The position numbers were made by a program, and so were the translations under genes. From the NCBI GenBank assembly GCA_964499865.1, contig CAZCPY010000049.1, positions 1-20,988 of the forward strand: DNA of 20,988 nt, read 5' to 3'. Below, one piece after another: positions 14,912 through 20,988 of this stretch. How positions within the stretch are numbered: the first letter of the stretch is position 1; each line of letters opens with the position of its first letter. Origin of the DNA: JANOGU01 sp964499865. GTDB taxonomy: Bacteria; Pseudomonadota; Alphaproteobacteria; Rhodobacterales; Rhodobacteraceae. Under the pieces are notes generated by a model. That model had not been told where the DNA came from, did no database searches, and saw only the letters and a program-made list of their open reading frames with translations.

Positions 14912-15670
14912 TCACCCTATCGGTGCCATCGGCGCGGGTGCCATCGTCGCCGGTTTGGCGAGCCGCAGGGCCAGCGATCGGGCCAGATCGCCGATCGCCT
15001 GCGGCTGCGCCCTTGCATCGCGGGCCGCGCGGGCGAGGCCGTCATCGCCCACGGCACCGGCCACGCCCTCGACCAGCCCCGCGGCATAGCGCAGGCCGTC
15101 GGCCCGGCCCAGCACGGCGGCGGCATGGCGAAGGTCGTCGCGCAGCGCCAGCGGGTCGTGGACGGGCAGGTCGGCCCCGGACAGGGTGGCGCCGGACAGG
15201 GTGGCGCCGGGCAGGCGGCGGGTCAGCCAGGCGCGGTCGGGCAAGAGCGCGAGGATCGCGGCGCAGACCTCGGCCAGGCTGCGGGCGGGTTTGGGCAGAA
15301 ACCCCGCCGCCCCGGCGCGGCGCGCGCGCACAAGGCCCAGGTCGTCGCCCGACATGCCCAGCACCGGGGGGCCGCCGGTGCGGGCGATGTCGGCGATCAG
15401 GTCCTCGCCCCGGCCGTCGGGCAGGCCGAGGTCGACGATCACCACGTCGGGGCGGTAGACGTGCAGGTGGCGCCGGGCCATCGCCAGCGTCTCGGCCCGC
15501 CGCAGCCGCCCGCCGCAGCGCTGCATGACCAGCCGCAGGGCGTCGGAGGCAAGGCGGCTGTCCTCGACCAGCAGGACCGTCAGCCCGGCGAGCGGGGCGG
15601 CGGGCGAGACCGGCGCGGCAGGCCCCGGGCGGGGCGGGGGCGGCTGGTCGGACCAGGGGGGCATGGGCAT
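14912..15670 (-). CDS. Orphan response-regulator receiver protein with helical C-terminal domain
   Basis: A 252-residue protein. A proline-rich N-terminus (1-28) leads into a receiver domain at about 29-145: acidic pair Glu36-Asp37 in LLVEDS, phospho-acceptor Asp80 in VIVDLGLPDG, Ser107 in LGMSGDD and Lys127 in FLPKPA. All the residues needed for phosphorylation are present. A linker follows containing a tandem ATLSG repeat (156-165) made by a perfect 15-base duplication. The C-terminal 80 residues are Ala/Arg/Leu-rich helices without a recognised DNA-binding or enzyme domain; an HPt-like or four-helix fold is possible. No kinase gene is nearby. The ATG at 15670 has GGAGA about 8 bases upstream. 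The target of the output is unknown. Confidence 0.83.
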   Translation of the reverse strand: MPMPPWSDQPPPPRPGPAAPVSPAAPLAGLTVLLVEDSRLASDALRLVMQRCGGRLRRAETLAMARRHLHVYRPDVVIVDLGLPDGRGEDLIADIARTGGPPVLGMSGDDLGLVRARRAGAAGFLPKPARSLAEVCAAILALLPDRAWLTRRLPGATLSGATLSGADLPVHDPLALRDDLRHAAAVLGRADGLRYAAGLVEGVAGAVGDDGLARAARDARAQPQAIGDLARSLALRLAKPATMAPAPMAPIG

Positions 15671-15962
15671 GGAATCGCTCTCCGCTCGCAGGGTCCCAGT
15701 GCAGCGCGGATTGGTGGACATCCGGTTAACGCACGCCGCCGCCCGTTGCGCGAAGGGATGGCCGCGACCGCCCGACCTGCAAACCCCGTCCCGGGCCTGA
15801 CCCGGGGCCCCTGCGTTCGCCGCCGCACCGGTGGCGCAGGAGGCCCCGGCGCGGGGCCGGGGCGCGCGGTCTCGCGGACAGATGCCCGGTGCCCGAGAGG
15901 GGGGCCTTGCCCGCATGCCCGCCGCCGTGGCAAAGGCGCTGCAGGCGGGCAGGAGGGCGGGG
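15671..15962. other. Divergent intergenic region with a GC-rich palindrome
   Basis: This stretch separates the divergent regulator and mce genes, so it should hold both promoters, but no convincing pair of boxes was found. It holds TTAACC on the minus strand near 15725, half of a CtrA-type site at most. A GC palindrome occupies about 15785-15810 (CCCGTCCCGGGCC, then TGACCCGGGGCC), a form I recall as common between genes in alphaproteobacteria. Confidence 0.4.
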
Positions 15963-16367
15963 ATGATCGGGCGGCTCAACCACGTGGCCATCGCGGTGCC
16001 GGACCTGGGCGCGGCTGCGGCGCAGTACCGCGACACGCTGGGGGCAGAGGTCGGCCCGGCGCAGGACGAACCCGCGCATGGCGTGACGGTCGTCTTCATC
16101 ACCCTGCCGAACACCAAGATCGAACTGCTGCACCCCCTGGGCGCGGGCTCTCCCATCGCGGGGTTCCTCGAGAAGAACCCCGCCGGCGGCATCCACCACA
16201 TCTGCTACGAGGTCGACGACATCCTGGCCGCCCGCGACCGCCTGCGCGCGCAGGGCGCCCGCGTGCTGGGGTCGGGCGATCCGAGGATCGGCGCGCATGG
16301 CAAGCCCGTGCTGTTCCTGCACCCGAAGGACTTCACCGGCTGCCTTCTGGAGCTTGAACAGGCATGA
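15963..16367 (+). CDS. mce: Methylmalonyl-CoA epimerase
   Basis: A 134-residue cytoplasmic enzyme of the vicinal oxygen chelate fold that interconverts (R)- and (S)-methylmalonyl-CoA, feeding propionyl-CoA carbon to succinyl-CoA via the B12-dependent mutase. Metal-site residues are visible: His7 in LNHVAIAV, Glu54 in IELLHP, the GIHHICYEVDD block (77-86) and Glu130 near the C-terminus in LLELE. The length is typical. ATG at 15963 has AGGAGG 6 bases upstream. It overlaps the DUF1467 gene by 4 bases (ATGA), an arrangement I recall across alphaproteobacteria. Confidence 0.95.
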   Translation: MIGRLNHVAIAVPDLGAAAAQYRDTLGAEVGPAQDEPAHGVTVVFITLPNTKIELLHPLGAGSPIAGFLEKNPAGGIHHICYEVDDILAARDRLRAQGARVLGSGDPRIGAHGKPVLFLHPKDFTGCLLELEQA

Positions 16368-16639
16368 GCATCACCGCCGCCCTGGTCCTGTTCGCGGTCT
16401 GCTGGTTCCTGGTGTTCTTCATCGTGCTGCCCCTGCGGCTGACGACCCAGGGGGATGCGGGCGAGGTGGTTCCGGGCACGCCGCCGGGCGCCCCGGCGCA
16501 GGAAATCGTCTGGCGCAAGGCGCGGCTGACGACCTGGATCACCCTGGTCGTCTGGGTGGTGCTGACGGGCATCATCCTGTCGGGCTGGATCGAGGTGCGC
16601 GATTTCGACTTCATGGGCCGCATGGGCCCGCGGGAATAG
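16364..16639 (+). CDS. DUF1467 family two-helix membrane protein
   Basis: A 91-residue inner-membrane protein with two predicted transmembrane helices, about residues 5-25 (ALVLFAVCWFLVFFIVLPL) and 55-75 (TTWITLVVWVVLTGIILSG). The conserved block between them, PLRLTTQGDAGEVVPGTPPGAP and then WRKARLTTWIT, defines DUF1467. The function is unknown. It is translationally coupled to mce through an ATGA overlap. In many alphaproteobacteria, as I recall it, proS and lolCD follow this pair, but here a convergent nitroreductase gene follows instead. Confidence 0.9.
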   Translation: MSITAALVLFAVCWFLVFFIVLPLRLTTQGDAGEVVPGTPPGAPAQEIVWRKARLTTWITLVVWVVLTGIILSGWIEVRDFDFMGRMGPRE

Positions 16640-16689
16640 CGGCGGGCGGGCCGCCGGCCGGCGCGCCCCGTCGCCGCATGACGCCGTGC

Positions 16690-17256
16690 TCATGCCGCGG
16701 TCCAGGTGACGACGCGGGCAAGGTCCGGGCGGGGGCGGTCGGGGCTTTCGGCGGAGACGGTGCCGACATGGACCACGCCCGCCACCGATTCCTGCGCCGC
16801 AAGGCCAAGCCCGGCCTCGACAAAGCCGCGGTCGTAGACCGGCCAGCCGGTCAGCCAGTTGGCGCCCCAGCCGGCCGCCTCGGCGGCGTTGACCAGGCCC
16901 AGGCACAGGGCGCCCGCGCTGAGCGTCTGTTCGATCCCGGGGATCCTGGGCGAGGGCTTGGGGCTGGCCACCACCACGACCGCCAGCGGCGAGGCCGCCC
17001 AGGTCGCCGCCGCCTTGTCGATGTCGGCGGCGTCCTTGCCCAGCGCCGCGCCCCGGTCGCGGATCAGCGCCGCCAGGCGCGCCAGCGCCGGGGGGGCCAG
17101 CACCACCAGCCGCCAGGGTTCCAGCTTGCCGTGGTCGGGCACGCGCAGGGCGGCGGCGAGGATCGGCTCCAGCGCCGCGCGGCCGGGCGCGGGCGCGGCG
17201 AGCGTGCGGGCCGGGTGCGACCGGCGGGTGGCGAGGAAGGCGGTGGCATCGGGCAT
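16690..17256 (-). CDS. Nitroreductase family protein, YdjA-like
   Basis: A 188-residue FMN-dependent oxidoreductase that is expected to work as a dimer and to use NAD(P)H to reduce nitro-compounds or quinones. FMN-phosphate contacts are suggested by ATRRSH at 9-14. The block RVPDHGKLEPWR (38-49) is the short YdjA-type version of the family, and GWGANWLTGWPVYD and VVHVGTVS lie in the C-terminal half. The size matches the minimal YdjA subgroup (about 183 residues). ATG at 17256 is preceded on the minus strand by GGAGG. It is transcribed alone and convergently with the mce-DUF1467 pair. The physiological substrate is unknown. Confidence 0.9.
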   Translation of the reverse strand: MPDATAFLATRRSHPARTLAAPAPGRAALEPILAAALRVPDHGKLEPWRLVVLAPPALARLAALIRDRGAALGKDAADIDKAAATWAASPLAVVVVASPKPSPRIPGIEQTLSAGALCLGLVNAAEAAGWGANWLTGWPVYDRGFVEAGLGLAAQESVAGVVHVGTVSAESPDRPRPDLARVVTWTAA

Positions 17257-17792
17257 GGCGGACCTCCGGGCCTTCCTGTCCCGCGGATCGGGCGCGCGGT
17301 CAACCCGGGGGGCACCCCGGGGACAGTCCTGCCGGGGCAGCGAGGGAACCCGCGGCATGCCGGACCGCCCGCCCGCCCGTTCGGCCGGGGAGAGCGCGGA
17401 CGCCGCCGCCGAGGTGCCCCGGCGGCGCCCTTGCCCGCCGGACAGCCGGCGCGTCCGTCGCCCGCCCGCCCGGCGGCGTGCCGCCGCGGCCCGGTCTTCC
17501 GCGCCCGCCGCGCAATCCCGGAGGCCCCGCGGTTGCAGGCGCCTCCGCCCGACGCGAATGGCGGCCCCCCCTTCTGCTGAGAGGATGGGGCAGGGGGGGT
17601 ACCTCCCTACCGCCGGGCACCCCCTCTGCCTCCGCCACGCGGCGCGAGGGAGGTGCCCGGGGCAGAGGGCCGAAGTCCTGCCGGTCCGCGCCGTCCCGAT
17701 CCGCGCGGGTCCGGGCGGGTCCGGGCGGGGACGGCACCCGGCCCCCCGGCCGCGCCCTTGACGCGGCGGTCCGCACGGCCACCCTCTGCCCC
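17257..17792. other. Structured, gene-free region upstream of the DUF1194 gene
   Basis: No gene is supported here; open frames are Arg/Pro-rich shadows. The nitroreductase promoter should be near 17257-17300. A strong hairpin, CCCGGGG-GGCA-CCCCGGG, lies at 17304-17321. A cluster of interleaved complementary blocks occupies 17587-17669: ACCTCCCT (17601-17608) with AGGGAGGT (17647-17654), CCGGGCACC (17613-17621) with GGTGCCCGG (17652-17660), and CCCTCTGCC (17622-17630) with GGCAGAGGG (17661-17669). The order means not all of these can form as nested hairpins at once. A 10-base unit GGGTCCGGGC is repeated in tandem near 17706-17725. Confidence 0.5.
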
Positions 17793-18503
17793 ATGCGCCG
17801 CCTTGCCCTTGCCGCCGCACTTCTGACCGCCGCCCCGGCAGAGGCGGCCTGCCGGCTGGCGCTGGTGCTGGCGCTGGACGTGTCGGCCTCGGTCTCTGCG
17901 GCCGAGTTCGACCTGCAGGCGCTGGGGATGGCCAACGCCCTGACGACACCCGAGGTGGAGGCGGCCTTCCTCGCCGCCGGGGCGCCGGTCGCGGTCGCGG
18001 TGTTCCAGTGGTCGGGGCCGTCGGACCAGGCGCTGGTGGCCGACTGGACGCTGGTCGAGGACCGCGCCGCATTGCAGCGGCTGGCCGCCACCGTCGCGGC
18101 CTATCCGCGCCGCAAGGCGTTTGACGGGCGCACCGCCATCGGGGCGGCCCTGCGCCATGGCGCGCGCCTGCTGGACCGCGGGCCCGACTGCCGCCGCCGC
18201 GTCATCGACATCGCCGCCGACGGCGAGAACAACGCCGACGTGGCGCCCGAGACGGTGCGCGCCAGCCCGGCGCTGGCGGGCGTCACGGTCAACGCGCTGG
18301 CGGTGACCGGCGAGGTGCTGATCGGCGACGACGGCGGCTGGCTGCCGCGCTATCTGGAGGAACGGGCGATCCGCGGGCCCGGCGCCTTCGTCGAGGTGGC
18401 CGACGGCTACCCCGGCTTCGCCCGCGCGATGGAGCGCAAGCTGCTGCGGGAACTGGCGGAGATGGCGGTCAGCGGGCTGCCCGGGGGGCCTGGCGGGTCC
18501 TGA
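17793..18503 (+). CDS. DUF1194 family secreted VWA-like protein
   Basis: A 236-residue protein with a Sec signal peptide at 1-19 (MRRLALAAALLTAAPAEAA) and so probably periplasmic. The mature part resembles a von Willebrand factor A domain: the metal-site motif DVSAS (DxSxS, 29-33), a Thr in FDGRTAIGAALRHG and an Asp in IDIAADGENN supply the remaining MIDAS positions. The family is annotated as DUF1194 and is common in Rhodobacterales, with unknown function, perhaps metal-dependent protein binding. ATG at 17793 is used because it opens directly into the signal peptide. The TGA lies within a short tandem repeat of GGGTCCTGAC. Confidence 0.87.
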   Translation: MRRLALAAALLTAAPAEAACRLALVLALDVSASVSAAEFDLQALGMANALTTPEVEAAFLAAGAPVAVAVFQWSGPSDQALVADWTLVEDRAALQRLAATVAAYPRRKAFDGRTAIGAALRHGARLLDRGPDCRRRVIDIAADGENNADVAPETVRASPALAGVTVNALAVTGEVLIGDDGGWLPRYLEERAIRGPGAFVEVADGYPGFARAMERKLLRELAEMAVSGLPGGPGGS

Positions 18504-18511
18504 CGGGTCCT

Positions 18512-18540
18512 GACGCCGGCGGCGCGCCTTGCCCGGCGTC
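18512..18540. terminator. Hairpin after the DUF1194 gene
   Basis: GACGCCGG (18512-18519) and CCGGCGTC (18533-18540) form an 8-base stem 8 bases after the stop codon, with a 13-base loop that itself holds GGCGCGCC. It probably marks the 3' end of the DUF1194 transcript. No T-run follows, and the ybgC start is only 23 bases downstream. Confidence 0.45.
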
Positions 18541-18563
18541 CGCGGGCGGGGCAGGGTGCGGCC

Positions 18564-18974
18564 ATGCACCGCTTGCCCCTGCGCGTCTACTACGAGGATA
18601 CCGACCTGGCCGGGATCGTCTACTATGCCAACTACCTGCGCTTCATCGAACGGGCGCGGACGGAGTGGGCGCGGACGCTGGGGGTGGACCAGACGCGGCT
18701 GCGGGCCGAGGCGGGGATCGTCCTTGCCGTCCGCCGCGTGGTGGCGGACTACCTCGCGCCCGCAAGGTTCGACGATGTGCTGACGGTGGAGACGCGGGCC
18801 CTGTCCGCGGGCGGGGCGCGGCTGGTGCTGGCGCAGGACGTGCTGCGCGGCGCCCGGCGGCTGTTTGCCGCCGAGGTGACGCTGGTGGCGCTGGGGGCGG
18901 ATGGCGCCGCCCGGCGGCTTCCCGCCGATCTGCGGGCGCGGCTGGGGGCGGACGCGGGCCCCGATGCGGGGTGA
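18564..18974 (+). CDS. ybgC: Acyl-CoA thioesterase of the YbgC family, Tol-Pal associated
   Basis: A 136-residue hotdog-fold thioesterase. The active-site segment YYEDTDLAGIVYYANY (9-24) holds the catalytic Asp14 and is followed by FIERARTEW, the family hallmark. In E. coli YbgC the position of Tyr21 is His; I recall Tyr as usual in alphaproteobacteria. YbgC hydrolyses acyl-CoA and is nearly always the first gene of the tol-pal cluster, as here, although its part in envelope function is unclear. It is separated from tolQ by 118 bases that could hold an internal promoter. The start ATG at 18564 has only a weak ribosome site. Confidence 0.92.
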   Translation: MHRLPLRVYYEDTDLAGIVYYANYLRFIERARTEWARTLGVDQTRLRAEAGIVLAVRRVVADYLAPARFDDVLTVETRALSAGGARLVLAQDVLRGARRLFAAEVTLVALGADGAARRLPADLRARLGADAGPDAG

Positions 18975-19000
18975 TGTTTCGCCCCGCTGACCGAGTTGTG

Positions 19001-19030
19001 TTGGCATTCCCCTGCAATCCCGTGTAGGTT
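19001..19030 (+). promoter_or_regulatory. Possible tolQ promoter
   Basis: TTGGCA at 19001-19006 matches 5 of 6 bases of a -35 box. TAGGTT at 19025-19030 follows after 18 bases but is a poor -10 box. This is the most AT-rich stretch ahead of tolQ, and a small inverted repeat, GTAGG and CCTAC (19024-19028 and 19035-19039), overlaps it. Confidence 0.35.
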
Positions 19031-19092
19031 CCCGCCTACAAGAAGGGCCGGAAAACGGCGCCGAGCAGTCAGAACGCAGACCCGGGACCCCG

Positions 19093-19791
19093 ATGGAAAC
19101 GACCCTTGCCGCCGCGCAGGAGATCGACTTCTCCTTGCTTGCGCTGTTCGCGCGCGCCACCCTGACCGTCAAGGTGGTGATGCTGATGCTTCTGGCCATG
19201 TCCTTCTGGTCATGGGCCATCATCATCCGCAAGCACCTGCAGTTCCGCGCCGCGCGGTCCGAGGCGGCGGTCTTCGACCGCGCCTTCTGGTCGGGCGAGC
19301 CGCTGGACGAACTTTATGACAAGATCGGGGCCGAGCCCAGGGGCGCTTCCGGCAAGGTCTTTGCCGCGGGCATGCTGGAATGGCGGCGCAGCCACAAGCA
19401 GGACGGCGCGCTGATCGCGGGCGCCCAGGCGCGCATCGACCGGGCGATGGACGTGGCCATCTCGCGCGAGAGCGAGACGCTGAACGCGGGCCTGTCGTTC
19501 CTCGCCACCACGGGCGCCACCGCGCCCTTCATCGGGCTGTTCGGCACCGTCTGGGGCATCAAGTACAGTTTCGAGCAGATCGCCATCAGCCAGAACACCA
19601 ACCTGGCCGTGGTGGCCCCGGGCATCGCCGAGGCGCTGCTGGCCACCGGCGTCGGGCTGATCGCGGCGATCCCGGCGGTGGTGTTCTACAACAAGCTGAA
19701 CAGCGACAGCGAACGCATCATCGGCGGCTACGAGGCCTTTGCCGACGAATTCGCCACCATCCTGTCGCGCCAGCTGGACGCGGCCGCCTGA
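19093..19791 (+). CDS. tolQ: Tol-Pal system protein TolQ
   Basis: A 232-residue inner-membrane protein of the MotA/TolQ/ExbB proton-channel family. Three hydrophobic segments are visible: about 22-45 (LTVKVVMLMLLAMSFWSWAIII region), 130-160 (FLATTGATAPFIGLFGTVWGI) and 165-200 (VAPGIAEALLATGVGLIAAIPAVVF). The latter two line the channel and carry the family's conserved TAPFIGLFGTVWGI and ALLATGVGLIAAIPAV stretches. With TolR it uses the proton motive force to drive TolA during cell division and outer-membrane constriction. The stop overlaps the tolR ATG by one base, so the two are co-translated. The presence of ybgC upstream and tolA downstream separates it from the ExbB paralogue. Confidence 0.96.
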   Translation: METTLAAAQEIDFSLLALFARATLTVKVVMLMLLAMSFWSWAIIIRKHLQFRAARSEAAVFDRAFWSGEPLDELYDKIGAEPRGASGKVFAAGMLEWRRSHKQDGALIAGAQARIDRAMDVAISRESETLNAGLSFLATTGATAPFIGLFGTVWGIKYSFEQIAISQNTNLAVVAPGIAEALLATGVGLIAAIPAVVFYNKLNSDSERIIGGYEAFADEFATILSRQLDAAA

Positions 19792-20264
19792 TGGGGGCCT
19801 CGGTCGTCCAGAAGGGGGGCGGGGGCAAGCGCCGGGGGCGGCGCCGCGGCAAGGCCGCGGCGATGTCCGAGATCAACGTCACGCCCTTCGTGGACGTGAT
19901 GCTGGTGCTGCTGGTCATCTTCATGGTGGCGGCCCCCCTGCTGACCGTCGGCGTGCCGGTAGAGCTGCCGCGCACCGCGGCATCGGCGCTGCCGACAGAG
20001 CAGGAGGAACCGCTGACGATCACGCTCACCTCGGACGGGCGCACGCTGATCCAGACGACCGAGGTGGACGCGGCCGAGCTGATCCCGCGGCTGCGGGCGA
20101 TCGCGGCGGAACGGACCTCTGACAAGGTCTTCCTGCGCGCCGACGGGGCGATCCCCTACGAGCGGGTGGCGCAGGTGATGGGGGCGCTGAACGCGGGCGG
20201 CTTCCGCAACATCGGCCTCGTGACCGACACCGACGGGCCGACGCTGGGCGCGGACGGCGGCTGA
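19791..20264 (+). CDS. tolR: Tol-Pal system protein TolR
   Basis: A 157-residue ExbD/TolR-family protein. A basic, Gly-rich cytoplasmic tail (1-24) precedes one transmembrane helix at about 32-52. The helix carries SEINVTPFVDVMLVLLVIFMV with Asp35, the proton-path residue. The periplasmic domain (about 60-150) contains the usual VELPRT start and a C-terminal YERVAQVMGALNAGGFRNIGLVT block. ATG at 19791 overlaps the tolQ stop by one base; ATG at 19863 (residue 25) is possible but would remove the basic tail. It partners TolQ in the membrane. Confidence 0.96.
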   Translation: MGASVVQKGGGGKRRGRRRGKAAAMSEINVTPFVDVMLVLLVIFMVAAPLLTVGVPVELPRTAASALPTEQEEPLTITLTSDGRTLIQTTEVDAAELIPRLRAIAAERTSDKVFLRADGAIPYERVAQVMGALNAGGFRNIGLVTDTDGPTLGADGG

Positions 20265-20283
20265 GGGCGGGCGGCCGGGGCGG

Positions 20284-20988
20284 ATGGACAAGGGCACGGT
20301 CATCTCGGGGGCAGGGCACGGGGGGGTGATCCTCTACGTGCTGCTGGGGGGGCTGCTGTTCTCGCCGCGGGACGCACCCGCCGTCGCGGTGACCGAGGTG
20401 TCGCTGATGTCGGGCGAGGAGTTCGCCGCGCTGATGGCCCAGGCGCCCGCCCCGGCGGCGGAACCGCAGCCCGCGCCCGCCCCGGCGGCGGAACCGCAGC
20501 CGGCACCCGAGACTGCCGCAGCGGACCCCCCCCCGCCGCCCGAACCGCCGCCCGAACCGCCGCCCGAACCGGCGCCCGAACCGGCGCCGCGACCCGAACC
20601 CGCCCCGGGACCGGACCCCGAACCGGCGGCGGCGGAACCGGTGCCGCTTCTCCTGCCCGACGTGCCGGTGGAAGAGGCCCAGGCCCCGCCCGCGCCCCAG
20701 GCCATCGCCTCGGTCGCCCCCGTCACCTCGCCCCGCCCGCGGCCGCGCCCGGCGCCGCGCGTGGCGCCGGTGCCGGTGGAGAAACCGCCCGAGGACCTGC
20801 CCGAGGCGCCCGACGTGGTGCCGGAGGCGACCCCCGACCCCGCGCCCGAGGTGCCCGTGGTGCCGGAGCCCGAGACCGCCGCCGCGCCCGAGGCGGCGGG
20901 CGAGGTGCTGGAGACCGAGGCCAACCGGGACGACGTGGCCAGCGGCGGCCCGCCGCCGTCGCCCCGCCCGCGGGCGCGGCCTGCGGGC
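20284..20988 (+). CDS. tolA: TolA-like protein (3' end outside window)
   Basis: The frame is open from ATG at 20284 to the window end, 235 codons. One N-terminal transmembrane helix (about residues 6-26) contains ISGAGHGG, corresponding to the SGH motif through which TolA contacts TolQR. After it comes a long periplasmic region rich in Pro, Ala and Glu, not the Lys/Ala/Glu helix of E. coli TolA. Repeats are visible: a 30-base unit (APAPAAEPQP) twice from 20443, and a 12-base PPPE-type unit about four times at 20533-20580, the last coding PAPE. The C-terminal TolB/Pal-binding domain is not in the window. Identity rests mainly on position after tolQR and on the N-terminal helix. The start lies 19 bases after the tolR stop. 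Confidence 0.85.
   Translation, partial: MDKGTVISGAGHGGVILYVLLGGLLFSPRDAPAVAVTEVSLMSGEEFAALMAQAPAPAAEPQPAPAPAAEPQPAPETAAADPPPPPEPPPEPPPEPAPEPAPRPEPAPGPDPEPAAAEPVPLLLPDVPVEEAQAPPAPQAIASVAPVTSPRPRPRPAPRVAPVPVEKPPEDLPEAPDVVPEATPDPAPEVPVVPEPETAAAPEAAGEVLETEANRDDVASGGPPPSPRPRARPAG

Noticed and set aside
15160..15215. Pentapeptide-repeat domain in the receiver protein
   Set aside because: Only two to three units exist and they result from one 15-base duplication, too few for the beta-helix fold.
15715..15735. TTAACC near 15725 as a CtrA binding site
   Set aside because: Only one half-site is present; the second TTAA at the required spacing is missing.
14831..16357. Plus-strand open frame of 508 codons opposite the receiver gene
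   Set aside because: The minus-strand frame encodes a clear receiver domain with all catalytic residues; the plus frame is low-complexity.
20443..20580. CRISPR-like repeats
   Set aside because: The repeats are contiguous, in frame, and encode a Pro-rich tract inside tolA; there are no spacers.

Overview
The window reads as a chromosomal segment from a very GC-rich alphaproteobacterium, most likely a Rhodobacterales (Rhodobacter/Paracoccus-like) species. This rests on very high third-position GC, an Irr-type Fur regulator, the methylmalonyl-CoA epimerase/DUF1467 pair, a ybgC-tolQRA cluster with a proline-rich TolA, and GC-rich palindromes between genes. I could run no searches, so the taxon is an inference. 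I see no rRNA, tRNA, CRISPR array, integrase or transposase.

Region 1 (1-7459, + strand) is a galactoside-use operon. It holds the end of one sugar ABC permease, a second permease (MalG type), a GH4 alpha-galactosidase-like enzyme, an SDR dehydrogenase, 2-dehydro-3-deoxygalactonokinase (dgoK), 2-dehydro-3-deoxy-6-phosphogalactonate aldolase (dgoA), an SMP-30 family lactonase and a GH42 beta-galactosidase. Together these import alpha- and beta-galactosides, release galactose in the cytoplasm and send it through the De Ley-Doudoroff route (galactose, galactonolactone, galactonate, KDGal, KDPGal, then pyruvate plus glyceraldehyde 3-phosphate). Galactonate dehydratase is not in the window. Most junctions are 4-base stop/start overlaps and five genes start with GTG. 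A 154-base palindrome-rich insert between the SDR gene and dgoK is the only large break. The SDR carries Asn where the catalytic Lys normally sits.

Region 2 (7460-10684) begins with about 570 bases that hold no convincing gene. On the minus strand follow a homodimeric-type ABC exporter and, upstream of it, an Irr-like iron regulator with a well-formed promoter placed so close to the ATG that the mRNA may be leaderless.

Region 3 (10685-14730, + strand) holds a DUF1993 protein, a DUF1800/DUF1501 pair of unknown function (the second with a Tat-type signal) and a RimJ/RimL-like GNAT acetyltransferase.

Region 4 (14731-17256) has an orphan receiver-domain regulator on the minus strand, divergent from mce and a DUF1467 membrane protein, then a YdjA-like nitroreductase on the minus strand.

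Region 5 (17257-20988) has a 536-base gap with a compact set of competing inverted repeats, a secreted DUF1194 (VWA-like) protein, then ybgC, tolQ, tolR and a tolA that runs off the end of the window. No clearly novel defence or mobile system is visible. The points most worth checking are the altered SDR active site, the near-leaderless irr promoter with a neighbouring exporter, the structured leader upstream of DUF1194, and the repeat inserted into the galactose operon.
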